From Diospyros lotus (lineage: Eukaryota; Streptophyta; Magnoliopsida; Ericales; Ebenaceae), in assembly GCF_014633365.1 (NCBI RefSeq), contig NC_068351.1, positions 4,822,879-4,886,878 of the forward strand: DNA of 64,000 nucleotides, written 5' to 3'. Positions 15,536 through 27,271 of this stretch are shown piece by piece; the stretch's first letter is position 1; each line of letters starts with the position of its first letter. The position numbers and the translations under genes were made by a program. Below the pieces are notes generated by a model that made no database searches, was not told the DNA's origin, and worked only from the letters and a program-made list of their open reading frames with translations.

Positions 15536-18356
15536 AAAGATGGTGGTGTGGTGTGCTTGACTGGAGGATTTTCTTTGTTTAATGATGAATGAAATATAAA
15601 TATAAATAGATGAAAAATATTTTTATTTTTCTCTGATGAAAATTTTAATTTTTATATTTTAACTGCATTTACATTAATATCTTAATTTTTGAAAAAAAAA
15701 ACCAAATATGTCCTTAATTCTTTAATAACATTAATTAACAGTCTAATTAAAAGGAAAACATTAATTTGCACAACTCTAACCTCTACGTATATAAATAAAA
15801 TATATCCTCGCTAAGCTAGCTCACCAAATCTTAGATTAATTATTAAAAAAAAATAAAAACCTTATATTTATCATTGCATACTTGTAGATTATCTAATTAA
15901 ATCATTACCTAATTGATGGCCTACTTTAATTAATTGTTCCACAACTTTCAAGTGGTATATGGTACGTACGTATATATCACGTCATTAAAAAGAAAAAGCT
16001 CCATTAATAGATTGGTTTTCGTCTATGCATCATAAAGTGACATTGTCATGTCAGCTAATTATTTACCCTTCTTGCAAGGCTTTATTTATTCGCCACCTTT
16101 AATTTGTTTGGTGGCAAACCTAGCTAGGATTATTAAACACTTATTTATTTTTATTTTTATACCTAAAGAACACTTCAATTTTTGATTGGCCCAAGTTTCT
16201 CTGTAGGTTTGACAAAGGACTGCTGCTACTAATTGTATCTTTCTGCAAAATATTTTTTTGATTTGAGTGACTTAAAGAAAATTATTAAGTTAATGTCATT
16301 GAAGATGCATGGTTCCAACTTATTAATTCGGCTTATATGTCTTTATTAATAAGTAATAAGGAAATCACAAACATCTACTCATCTATCTCAATTTTAAAAA
16401 TGACCGCTAAAATTTTACAAACTATATTCTCATATATTGAAGAATTTAAACTAGCCATTTATTTCCATCCAACTCTTAAAAATAACTAAACACGAGAGTA
16501 TTGGACACAAACTCCAAATATCTTATTGGCTCATATTTAGCTCACATCATCTCTAAAGAATCTAGAATTGACATTATTATTATTATCTAATTTGATAAAT
16601 TATTTACTAACTCCAGATAACTAAGCATCAAAATAATGAAAAAATTCGACTTGCTTCGTCTCCAAAAAATTCAAGCCTATTTTTATTTAGTCTAAGAGAT
16701 TTGCTTTTAATTCAAGATAATCAAGTTTGAGAATCTTAGAGAATAATTTCAAATATTTTCATTCATCTAGCTTATATAAAAGTATGCAACTACAAAACCC
16801 ATAATGTTCTTATATATTTATTGTTCATTTATACTAAGTCGGATGACATCGGAGATTATACCAAGAAAATAATTCTCGCTTATCCTTAGCTAGATTTTCA
16901 CTTCTTGACAACCAATCAAATTATTCCTAGATTTTTTTTTATAATAAAGTAATAATCTTTTGGTTTCTTTTCTCTTTCCTCGTGGAAGAATTCGTTCAGA
17001 GTAGGATTTTTTAACACAAAATCATCGTACAAACTTCTTGGTTGTCATTTTCGGCGGATGGCTAATTGTAGCAATGTATGAGCTCCTCACGCTTAACGTT
17101 TTATATCCATTCAGGAAAGACTTCTTCTTCTGGCCCAACAAAACAATTATATATATATATATATAGGTGATTTGATAGCACATATAACCTTCCAGTCTAT
17201 ATTCATCAAATAAATTATAAAAAAAGAAAAGAAAAGAAAAGAAAAATGTTTAAGTGTATGATCATGATGATGATGCCTGCCGACAACACATGAGAAGAGA
17301 AAATAATGAGCACTCAGAATATTACGTGAGCTTGCGCTTATTAATATAATTTACAACTTCTCTTGACTTTATCCACCACCCACACAAGATGCATGCATTT
17401 GGTTTCTGTTAGTTCACATGGGCCATATAACAAAACAGAATAAAATAAATCTTATAATTGAGTTCCCATTTGAAATTTTAATTGAATAGTGTCATAAAGT
17501 GCTGTTTAGAAATAATCGAATGATTTAGAGTTTGAAATTCTAAATTTATTGTTTGATTAAGTAATCGTTTTGAAGGATTTAATTAAATTCGTCTCTAATA
17601 AAAAAAAAAAAGATTTGAAATAATATTTAAGGTGTTGGGTAGGTTTAAAAAACACAATTTAAAGGGATTTATTTCCTTTTCATTTCATTTGGGTTTTGAG
17701 ATATTTTAGTGTGTGTGTGTGTGTGTATATAGTGTTAAGGAGAATTAATTAAACTGGCGTCTCCAGCACACAAGTTAAGAAACTTGAAGCTATTTTAGTT
17801 CTTTATTAATGTACTAAATTAGGGTTAAGAGAGCAAGATTAGGACAATTTTTGGGGTTAAACATTCGACTAAACAAACACATGCAGAGACGTACATGTTT
17901 TGTTTTCCAACCACCATGCCTGGTTGGTTGAAGTATATAATAAACGTGAATTAGGTAGCATGTCAATTGATCACATTGGCAAAGAGTGTGATGTACTTGT
18001 ATTAATTTATAGATCAAATGTATCGGGACATATTTGTTAATTTTATTATTGTATCCTGAAACACCAGTCAGCTTTAAAAAAAAAAAAAGCAAAAACAAAC
18101 GGTCAACTTTAACCATATATATATACATATATATACCCACAAGATATGCACTATAAAATTCTTTACCTTATAATATGATAGATACCCAAAGCCCTCGTCA
18201 TTTGCATCATCACAGCAATCACAATTAATGGAGCCCGATGGATGCCTCTTACACTAGGAGAGTAGGAGGACAAGCAAGGATCGACTGAGGAGGCTACTTG
18301 AAGCAAATGATGATGACCATCCTCTCACAAAATAAGAGACTTTATTTATTCATTAC

Positions 18357-18379
18357 TATTATATTATTATTATTATTAT
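18357..18379. repeat. (ATT)n microsatellite
   Basis: About seven TAT/ATT triplets in a row. Confidence 0.9.
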
Positions 18380-18429
18380 CATTTGCCATTATTGAGATTT
18401 AAGGCCCAAGGCAAATAAAAATACAAGTA

Positions 18430-18460
18430 GGAGGAGGAGGAGGAGGAGGAGGAGGAGGAG
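18430..18460. repeat. (GGA)n microsatellite
   Basis: About ten GGA triplets without interruption. Confidence 0.95.
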
Positions 18461-20434
18461 AAACCAACCCTCTACAACCAAAAACCAGAAACAGCAGAAC
18501 CACCATAGGATCGAGCTATAAGCTGGCAATAAACAGATATGAAAGCAATGCTAGGAAGGGAAGTTTAGGGGTGGATCGCTCGAGAACAACAATCTTGCTA
18601 AGGATAAAGGGATTACAATTTTTTAAGGGGATGAGCCAAGAAGGTCACATTCCACAAGAGGTAATGAAAGCCATCTAAGATGCTTCTCCAAGAACCAGTC
18701 ATTGCAATGCTAGTAGAAACTACATAATGGGAAGAATAACCCTACCTAAAGGAACTATATATGTACACAGAGCCAAAAAACAATGCTCATGAACCACTTG
18801 TCGTGTGGGAGCTCATACAAAAGCATGAGAACAAACCTATCTTCAAAATCGTTATTGGTAGAGTGGCAATGATACTTGAACAAAGCTTGGAATTGCCAAC
18901 TGTCTTTGGATAAGATAAAGACGGCCGAAGGCCTTAACACTATATCCCAAGATCCCACAGCTAGGTCAACAACAAAAGCCTCATGTGAAGATCAAAATCT
19001 CTAAGATTTAACCTTGACAAGAAAGTAGGGGAACCTTTAATCGAATTGCCAAAACCCTAACAAAGAAGATGCTAAGATAGGGAAAACAAAGTTTGTGGGG
19101 GAATTAGAGAGTAAAAGGACAAAGAGGAAAGCATTGGGTGAGGGGTGGACTTTGATTGATCAACAAGGAGAGGAAAGAGAAGGAGAAGAGAAAGCAGAGA
19201 ACCAGAGCAAGGGAGACAGGACGAGGCTATAATAGGGTCATGGAGAAAAGGATCAATTATTGGGTTAGAGAGGGATCAGGGGGATGAGGGAAAACACTAG
19301 GCCAAGAGTTGATATTTTGAAGGGAGAGATGAGGAGTGGAGGATCAAAGGAAAGAAGGATCAGTGATGAGAATTGACGGTAAGATTTATGTTGAGGAGTC
19401 TGTGCAGCAATCGGCGAAATATTTTTAGGATTTTTAGAGAAAATTAATGGATATTATTGATCTCTCTAATTTAATTAAACAAGTTGTCAAATTATTTCGT
19501 TATTACTGAGAGACAAGAAACAAATTATTTTCATTATCATCATCTGAATATTATGAATTGGATTAGACTTTTAAAAGTTTTGTTTTATTTAGTATGGCCC
19601 TATTGAGATGAAAGCAGAGGGAAGAAGTAAAGCATCAGAGAGAAAAACAAGAAGCAAGGCATATGGTATAAGTAAAGTACAAACACATTGACATACATAC
19701 GTGTGCGTGTGTGTGATTGGAAAAGAAACCAAACGGATGGAAAGGTAGGACACAGGACACTGTTCAAATTCGACACGGCTGTCCCAATATTTGCTTTGAA
19801 GGGGACGACAACTTAGCATAAAAGTTTTATGAGTAATAAAATAGATAGAGCAAATACCAAACAACGAAGAATTTCGACTCAAAACATTAACCCAGACTCC
19901 TTCTCTAACTGCATTGAATTTTATTCATCTGGGTTCTGGAAGCGCAAGTCTAGGTATGATGGCAGAGTAAATGATATTCATACTATTCTTCACTGTTAAG
20001 ACCATCTTGGCAAGACTCTGCCCATGATGTCTGCATGCAGAAAAAGGTGAATCACTCTACTGAAATGCTTGTGGCATGCTCAATTATGTGCATGATACAA
20101 ATAATTTTATATAGTCTTCTGTCAGTAGGATAGGTTTTTTCAGATGCCTTGGAACTTTGTTGGATGGACCACAAGCAATATCAGTATATGTTTCATCATC
20201 TAGACTCACTAGGCTGGAGATTTGTGCCAGCTATATGACGATCTTCTATCTATACGTTGAATCTGGTTTTTATTGGATCAGAAAGAAGCATCATCAACAT
20301 ATCGAGTGTTTATCCATCTTTGGCTAACAGACAAACAATTAGATATAATTGGGCGTGCCATAACCACCAATATATTCCCTGTCAACAGCAACCAATAATT
20401 TCTTAAATTTACTTGTTTGTTCGGAAGGTGAGCC

Positions 20435-20529
20435 AAAAGAAGCCACCTGAACTTTTATCCTAGCAACCAAAAAAAAAAAAAAAAGAAAAAGAAAAAAGAA
20501 AAAAGAAAAAAGAAAAGAAGCCACCTGAA
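20435..20529 (+). mobile_element. Tiny poly(A) retro-insertion with 17-bp target duplication
   Basis: AAAAGAAGCCACCTGAA occurs at 20435-20451 and again at 20513-20529. Between them are 61 bases: 17 bases (CTTTTATCCTAGCAACC) followed by an A-rich tail with G interruptions. A long direct repeat flanking an A-tailed insert is the mark of target-primed reverse transcription (LINE machinery), here with extreme 5' truncation. The 13 bases GAAGCCACCTGAA of the repeat cannot be explained by the tail itself. Confidence 0.7.
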
Positions 20530-21578
20530 ACATGGACTGATGACTAGAGTCTTCTGTGATGGAAATAACATAAACCAAGTGCTATAATTTTCCTCAAACA
20601 AAGGTCAGGCAACAGTTCTTAGTGTCGGAATATGTTGAGCAGAGCTAAATGTTGGAAGCTTGCATGCCACAACATCCTAGCATAGCACGCTTTCTCCGTA
20701 AAGACAAAGATAATATCAGTATTTTTTTGATTATTTATTCTGTGCAGTGAGACAAAATCTTCACCTGTAATTTACTTTCTTGCCGAAATAAAAAATACGA
20801 GTGACAGGAGACCGCGCAAAAGTGATAATCCCAAGGATAATACCAGTATTACCAGCGTTCAGATACAAGGAAAGTTTAATCTGCATGTGAAAATACCACT
20901 TTCAGTTTACCATAAAAAGTAGTGGTCCCTCATAGGTACAGCCTATTATCTATCTAGTAATCTACTTGTAGGAAGTCTAGCCTCAAAAACAACTCCCCCA
21001 CTAACATTCTTGGATTTTCTTATTGGGGTCACATCATTGAAACGTAACTTCAGAATTATGATTTAAAGACCTTTCAATCAGTAATCCAAAAATGTTCCAA
21101 AATTCACTGGCTGCCCCTTGAGGAAACAACTTATAACGCACATCTCCTTTATTCACCCATATCCAATTAAAGTATTCAGAGGCAGCATTTAATTAACCCA
21201 AGCAAGACTATGGAGAAATAGTGGAGGATAATAAATTAGCATATCTTCCCTTTCAACTTAAAAAGAACCCAACCATTGATGATCCTATCAAGCACTAACA
21301 TAGAATCTAAATTTAAACAAACAGCAGCTAAAAGCAGCTCTAGAAAAGAAGAGAAGGAACCTCTGTGCTCCATCCTTGAGTCTTTGTTCAGGACCTTATC
21401 TCCCTCAGACATTCGGTGGGGTGGCTAGCCTACAATGTTGCTTCCTGAAAATTTGCCAGAAATCATCTTGTTTTTCCTTTTCAAAAGGACAGAGCTAATA
21501 TTGAGGTGCAAAGAGTAAATACTCCCGTTTGATCTTGAAACATCCATGCCAATCTTATAAACAATTCTTGTTAATTAC

Positions 21579-21780
21579 TATAGAAAACCGTATACAAGAA
21601 ATAAAGACAGTTAGACAAAATATAGAGGGCAGTTCTATTAATTATATAGTTATTTGTAATGTACAATTAGACAATTTTTCCCTGTGTGTAACTGTTTCCA
21701 TACGAGTAGTTATCATTTGTAATATAAATGTATCCAATCCAAATAATAGATTAAGGAGTTTAAAGTGCAAAACTTCTTCA
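21579..21780 (+). repeat. 5' LTR of the small element
   Basis: 202 bases, TATAGAAAACCG...AACTTCTTCA; matches 23184-23394 along its whole length. Confidence 0.88.
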
Positions 21781-21792
21781 TGGTATCAAAGC
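21781..21792 (+). other. Primer binding site
   Basis: TGGTATCAAAGC, one base from the common plant TGGTATCAGAGC, complementary to the 3' end of initiator tRNA-Met. Confidence 0.8.
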
Positions 21793-22005
21793 GGCGAGAT
21801 AGAGAGTTCAAAGAGAGAGAGAAAGAGCAAGAAAAAAAAACACTGCCATAGTCGACCACTACCCATCTCCTTCATCTTCATCCGCCATCAGGCATGACAC
21901 AAAGCTGCACTTCGGCATTGAAGATGGTAGATGTTGGCGGAGAGTCGTATCAGTCGTCCTCATAGAGAAGATGAACAATCACTCACACTAGAGAAGGCGG
22001 AGAGG

Positions 22006-22313
22006 ACTGCCAAGAAGTCTCACGTCAAGGCATTTGCCAGCATCACCAAATACCCTAAGAGGGTGATTCGCAAGGACTTGGCCAATAAGACTGCTAAGAA
22101 GTCTCGTGTCAAGGTGTTCATCAAACTTGTCAATTATAACCACATCATGCTTATTCGCTACATTCTCGACGTTGATCTCAAGGAAATTGTCTTGGTCAAT
22201 GCTCTCCAATCTCGCAAAAAGAAGAGACACAAAAAATCAAAGCCTAATCAGCCTTTGAGAGATCTCAAGACTCTAATCTAACCAAACCCCACGATGTTTC
22301 CAACTTTTCCTTG
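22006..22313 (+). pseudogene. RPL27: Captured fragment of cytosolic ribosomal protein L27 (eL27)
   Basis: An open frame from 21931 to 22281 contains, at 22048-22215, 56 residues that read as eL27: [20 protein letters not shown], then [23 protein letters not shown] and NALQSR. Plant eL27 has [22 protein letters not shown]...VNYQHxMPTRYTLDVDLK...LQSRDKK at this place. No intron interrupts the match, so it is cDNA-like. The [11 protein letters not shown] block occurs a second time 84 bases earlier (22006-22034), a local duplication. After 22215 the frame is lost by indels, but AAGACT and a short stretch to TTGA at about 22313 may represent the old C-terminus (weak). The N-terminal part is not recognisable. 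It cannot make a working ribosomal protein. Confidence 0.82.
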
Positions 22314-22780
22314 ACCCATCCTCAATGCAGAACCTTTGTAGAAGAAGCCTCACTATTTCCGTCAAGGGGATCTCACAGTCATACAATATAGAAAAGGAGA
22401 ATCAATAAAATCGGGGAAGAAGAGATGTCGACACTTCTCTCATCCATGCATTTGCCTTCATAATGCTCTTCTTCTTCATCATCATTGGCTTTTCCAACTT
22501 CTTCTCCTTAGTCCAATAATTATGCGCATCATTAAATAGCGTTTTCTCTATTTTTTCCAGAAGCAATGCGCACACAGAAAAGCCTTTCTAATATCAAACA
22601 GAAAATTGTGGTGGAATGTGTTTTGCATGCAAGATGGTGCAATCATAGCCCCAGTTGCTGCAATTGAAAGTGAAATTCCTTCAGAAAAATTGAAAGAAGG
22701 GGTTGTTGTCAGTCATATCTCTAGAGGAACTGAAGGATGATGTATGTGCAATACCAATAAAATAAACCTATTGTCAGTGA

Positions 22781-22957
22781 AGACACAGGAAGTTGGAATA
22801 AATTTCATCCTCCACGAGATGGTACAAGACATTTGGGATGCCATAGAGGAGAAGTATTTCGACCTTGAAGACACAAGAAGTCGAAGAAAATATTGTCCTC
22901 CATAAAGACGGCACAAGAAATCTAGGATGCTGCAAAGGAAACATATTCTGACATTGA
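22781..22957 (+). repeat. Degenerate ~88-bp tandem duplication with copia gag-like words
   Basis: 22781-22867 and 22868-22957 align along their length (GAAGACACAGGAAG / GAAGACACAAGAAG; ACAAGACATTTGGGATGCC / ACAAGAAATCTAGGATGCT). The first copy translates to DIWDAIEEKYFDLED, a pattern typical of copia gag, so this may be the remnant of the element's own gag. Confidence 0.55.
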
Positions 22958-23183
22958 GGACATAGCAGAGGCGTTGTTAAGGAGATCTCTTAGTTAGCCA
23001 ATATCTTAGTCGTCTAACTAGATATTAACAACAACTCAACATGTTCAAAGTGACCTAAACAGACAGGCACTTCATAAAAAGAAAAATTGAAGGTGGACAA
23101 GGATCTACTGAAGACTCAGTTTGAAGATGTGAAGATTCAAGCTGGGCTTCCTTAATATTTACAGTCCAGCTTGAGGGGTGTTA

Positions 23184-23394
23184 TGTAGAAAACCGTATAC
23201 AAGAAATAGAGACAGTTAGACAATTAGACAAAATATAGGAGGGTCGTTCCATTAATTATACAGTTATTTGTAATATACAGTTAAGTAGTTTTTTCTTGTG
23301 TGTAACTATCTCCATATGAACAGTTACTATTTGTAATATAAATGTGTCTAATCCGAATAATAGATTAAGGAGTTTAAAGTGTAAAACTTCTTCA
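23184..23394 (+). repeat. 3' LTR of the small element
   Basis: 211 bases, TGTAGAAAACCG...AACTTCTTCA; contains a 9-base internal duplication (TTAGACAA) missing from the 5' LTR. Confidence 0.88.
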
Positions 23395-23399
23395 ATTAC

Positions 23400-24962
23400 C
23401 ATAAAACAATAACTCAGTCCTCACAACTCTGAATATCTTGTGATGCATACGTCTTTGCTGCACAAGTGTTTTCAGGGAAAAAAACCTGATGCTGAACAGC
23501 AAAGAATTGGCAGAAGATTGAAGAAGAAGAGAAGAAATTGAAGAAAGAGAAGTAGGATAGGGAGGAAGAAGACCCAAGAGAAAGGGAGAAAGGAGAGATT
23601 CTACTAAGAGGAAATTCAGCAATTTGTTTTCAAAATCAATAATCTTCTTTCTAGTTACATCCTAGGCCTGTTTATAGGCTAAACTAAAACACAAATATTC
23701 TGGTTACAATTATATAAATAAATAAAAATAAGCTAAAATCTAAAAAAATAAATCAAAAACTAATTTCTTATCAGTCTCCCCAGGTAGGAGAACCAGTCTT
23801 CCAGTTTTGTGGACTCTCACTGCTCAATCACCCAACCATAAGGAAAGTAATTGAATGGCTGTCTGTCATGTCACTGGTGGCTGATCTTTTTTGTCAATAA
23901 CAACTAGATCATATGGGAAGAATTTGTTGCTATATGTAAAGATTTTGCTGACCTGCAGTAGGCTCCAATAGGAAGGGGTCTAACAGTGGCAATATAATCT
24001 AAAATAATGTTACATTATCTGTGTGTCAAACAAAAGGGCAATGGTATTGGGACTTTAGGCTCTGGATTATCATCAATGAATGGGTCAACAAGAGGATCAT
24101 TTAGATGAGTAGAATGACCTTTATATGCAACAATGTTCTCAACATCAAACATAGAGTTAACACCAAAGTTAAGTTATACATCATGATGATATCTGTTTGT
24201 GAGTATATAATGGTGGATAACACGGTTAGTGAGATTCGAAATATAAAATACAATGGGGAAAATATGATTTAGAGAGTTAAAATAGGTCTATGAAAATAGG
24301 TTTAAAATTTGAAAATAGCATACAACAATAATTCACACCAAATTTGTAAACAGAACTTTAAACTGGAAAAGGAACTAATACCACCTGTTTTTAGGCAAAG
24401 ATGGTTGTTAATGGGTATGGCTGTGGGCAAATTAATCTAACTACGCTAAATTTGGTTTTGGTTTAAGGGCCTAGCTGGCAGTAAGTTATTAGTTTTAGAA
24501 TAAAGCATCTAAAGGTTTTTGGAATTCTGAAACCCAAAGGGTGGGTTTTGAATGGGCTAACAAAGAATTGGGATTAGGTGATAACTCTTTTGAGCCTCAA
24601 GTATTGGGTTCAAGAGGATGGACCATTTGGTGCAAAGAAATTATACGGGTTTGCAAGATGAGTCACGGATAGGAGAATGGGTCAGTTTCTGGTCTGGGTT
24701 AACAAAAGGGGTTGAGTTCAATTACGGGTCTTGATAGGAACAAAGGAGTTCAAGGGCCTGGGACACAGAAAAAAGGGGACGTCTGACACAGGTGAGGGTG
24801 TGAATGGACTTCTCAACATTAGCTAGGGGTTCAAGAGAGATGACGAGGTGTCAGCAAGGAAAGATGACGAGGTGTCAGCAAGGAAAATCAACAAAGGTTT
24901 GTGTGATGAGGATCATGAGAATCAACTGAGGGGCTTTCGCAAGGTTGTTGATTGATCTTCAA
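23400..24962. other. Gene-free region, probably decayed repeat DNA
   Basis: No frame or domain recognised on either strand. A 24-bp tandem duplication (TGACGAGGTGTCAGCAAGG...) lies at 24841-24887. Given the gypsy gag remnant that begins at 24963, some of this may be further decayed sequence of that element, but I cannot show it. Confidence 0.5.
24841..24887. repeat. 24-bp tandem duplication
   Basis: Copies at 24841-24864 and 24865-24887, identical over 23 bases. Confidence 0.85.
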
Positions 24963-25209
24963 TTACATGAGGGCTTCTTTTATGTATAAGAGAAGATTGT
25001 GTAAGTTGCCGCCAGCACCATTTGGAGCTCCCAAACACATGAGTTCCTTCCCTTTTTTGCTGTGACTTGAACCCCCAACAACTCTAGAGGTTGTCCTTCC
25101 AAAACTACTACTTGTTTGGTTCTTTCCTAAGCTGTTTGGGCACTTTTCGAGTCTTGGACAACAGCTGGAAACTTGGGACTTGACACAACAATCTCTCAAA
25201 TCATTAGAC
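24963..25209 (-). pseudogene. Probable distal part of a Ty3/gypsy gag split by the copia insertion
   Basis: Minus-strand reading gives a polar, Ser/Lys-rich stretch (SSHSKKGKEL, KCPNSLGKNQTSSS) that would follow the gag segment at 30221-31108 if the inserted copia element were removed. Base 25209 ends the target duplication TAGAC. The assignment rests mainly on position and orientation. Confidence 0.35.
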
Positions 25210-25554
25210 TGTTGGGAAAATCGGGCAATTTTCTCCAAAATCAAAAGCACCAAAATAATACCCGACAAAAAACTATTGAATATAAAAATAAACAGAACAC
25301 CAGAAAATTAATGAGGTTCGACCAATATGGCCTACGTCCTCGGACACCACCAAATCTTCACTAATATCAAAGAGAGAAAATACAAAGTGTGTAAGAGAAA
25401 TACACACACAAATGAGGGGTACAAATGCAATAAATGCAAACTTGTTGGGATGCTTTTAACAAAGGGGAAGGGAGCATTAAATAAGGCTAAAGAGGACCTC
25501 CCTCCCGCTGTCCAACCGATGTGGGATATGGGAGGGAGCCATAAAAAGTCAACA
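25210..25554 (-). repeat. 3' LTR of copia element 1
   Basis: 345 bases, TGTTGGGAAAATCGGG...AAAAGTCAACA on the plus strand; 6 differences from 29871-30215. Confidence 0.95.
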
Positions 25555-25661
25555 AATCTCCACCTTGGCGAATCTCCCAAATCCCAACCAAAAACCTCAA
25601 CAATCTCTTCAAAGAATCAATCATCAGTAGGTGTCTTCAAATGCGCTATGAAGCGCCAACT

Positions 25662-26060
25662 TCAAATACTAAGGATATGAATCAAGTCCAAACAATGTTG
25701 GAACTTGATTGCTGTTACAACCTTAGTCATCATATCAGTAGGATTTTCAGCAGTTGGGATCTTCTGAATCTGAATCTCTCCTTCTTCCAGAATTTCCCGT
25801 ACAAAATGATATCTTACGTCGATGTGCTTTGTCCTTGCATGATAAACTTGGTTCTTTGCTAAATGAATAGCACTCTGACTGTCACAATGTATCTTGATGT
25901 ACTTATGACCAATTCCCAATTCATCAAGCAACCCATAAAGCCAAATAGCCTCCTTCATAGCCTCTGTAACTGCCATGTACTCCGCTTCTGTGGTAGACAG
26001 AGCAACTATAGACTGTAAGGTAGACTTCCAACTGACCGGTGCCTTTGCTAATGTGAACAC
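25662..26060 (-). pseudogene. Copia element 1: RNase H end of pol
   Basis: Continues the reverse transcriptase after a one-base deletion near 26070 (RRSTTGYVF expected; reading shifts after DMDKRR). Shows VALSTTEAEYMAVTEAMKEA, CDSQSAIHLAKN and TKHIDVRYHFVRE, the conserved copia RNase H motifs. Ends shortly before the 3' LTR. Confidence 0.9.
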
Positions 26061-27271
26061 ATAACCAGTCGTAATCGACGTTTATCCATATCACCAGCAT
26101 AGTCAGAATCACAATAACTAACTATGCAATTATCTATTTTCTCATCCTGCTCAAATACTAAGCCAACATCTACGGTGTTCAGAATATACCGTAGAATCCA
26201 TTTCACAGCTTGCCAATGTTCCTTTCCAGGATCATGCATATACCTGCTCACAATTCCAACTGCCTGTGAAATATCGGGCCTTGTACACACCATAACATAC
26301 ATCAAGCTACCAACAACTTTTGCATACGGAACCTTTGACATATACTCCTGTTCCGCAGCACTCTTCGGAGATAAAGATGCATTAAGTTTGAAATGAGGAG
26401 CTAACGGGGTACTCACAGGTTTTGACTTTTCATTCGTGCCAAAACGTTGTAGTACTTTCTCCAGATATGATCTCTGAGTCAAACAAAGCCTTCTTCTTTT
26501 CCTGTCTCTTATTATCTCTATGCCGAGAATCTTCTTGGCTTCACCTAAATCTTTCATTTCGAACTCCTTATTCAACTGAGCCTTCAGTTTTTCAATTTCT
26601 CCACTGTTCTTAGAAGCTATCAGCATATCATCAACATATAGGAGAAGATAAATAAAAGATCCATCTTGTAGCTTGCGCAAATACACACAATGATCATATT
26701 TGCTTTTTGTGTACCTCTGCCCCAACATAAACTTGTCAAATCGCTTGTACCACTGTTTCGGAGATTGCTTCAATCCGTACAACGATTTGTTTAGTTTGCA
26801 AACCCAATTTTCTTTATCAGCAACTCTGAATCCTTCTGGCTGAGTCATATAGATTTCCTCTTCCAAGTCACCGTGTAGAAACGCGGTTTTCACATCCATT
26901 TGAACTAGTTCCAAATTCAATTGCGCTACCAAGGCCAACAAAATTCTAATGGAAGAATGTTTCACAACTGGAGAAAACACTTCATTATAATCAATACCTT
27001 CCGTCTGAGCGTAGCCTTTAGCCATCAACCTTGCCTTGTAGCGAACATCATTCTTGTCAGGAAATCCATCTTTCTTTGCATATACCCATTTGCATCCAAT
27101 TGCCTTCTTTCCCTTCGGTAAGCTGGCCAGCTTCCATGTCTCATTCTTTTTAAGGGACTGCATTTCTTCATTCATAGCTTTCGTCCAATTTTCATTTTCT
27201 GAACTTTGGACAGCTTCATTGTAAGTGGCAGGAACTTCATCATTTACAATTGGAGATGCATAGGCCACCAA
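26048..27271 (-). pseudogene. Copia element 1: reverse transcriptase
   Basis: Copia [46 protein letters not shown] and the catalytic YVDDMLIAS are intact. It is in a different frame from the integrase upstream: the shift falls in the CAA-rich linker at about 27300-27330, just before RKPARFVDLVAYASP. The domain itself has no internal stop. Confidence 0.92.

Larger units (their letters stand above)
12260..18230. other. Gene-free AT-rich intergenic region
   Basis: No coding sequence recognised. It contains a 34-base tandem duplication (14334-14401), a foldback-like repeat (about 14850-15535), (AT)n near 17148-17164 and (GT)n near 17710-17726. The remaining DNA is AT-rich and without clear structure; some of it is probably decayed transposon sequence that I cannot classify. 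Confidence 0.65.
18231..21573. other. Gene-free intergenic region
   Basis: Holds trinucleotide runs (18357-18379 and 18430-18460) and a 61-base poly(A)-bearing insertion at 20452-20512. Between about 18500 and 21400 the base composition is less AT-rich than before but neither strand shows a frame I can assign; decayed retrotransposon or intronic-like DNA is possible. Confidence 0.55.
21579..23394 (+). mobile_element. Small LTR retrotransposon (1.8 kb, non-autonomous) carrying an eL27 gene fragment
   Basis: Two direct LTRs (21579-21780 and 23184-23394) are flanked by a perfect 5-bp duplication ATTAC (21574-21578 and 23395-23399). A primer binding site TGGTATCAAAGC (21781-21792, initiator-Met tRNA type) directly follows the first LTR; a purine-rich tract (CTTGAGGGGTG) precedes the second. 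The first LTR begins TA rather than TG, a simple mutation. The internal 1.4 kb has no pol; it holds a ribosomal protein L27 fragment and a copia-gag-like stretch (IWDAIEEKY). By eye the LTRs differ at more than a tenth of positions, so the element is old. Size and lack of pol fit the TRIM/SMART class. Confidence 0.88.

Noticed and set aside
21781..21792. tRNA gene at the TGGTATCA motifs
   Set aside because: Only the primer binding sites of the LTR elements; no cloverleaf or second arm is present.
21529..21897. Plus-strand frame of 122 residues at the start of the small LTR element
   Set aside because: It runs through the LTR, primer binding site and leader; LTR sequence is not coding.
23400..24962. 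Pol part of the older gypsy element
   Set aside because: Expected there if that element were complete, but no RT, RNase H or integrase motif could be read on the minus strand.
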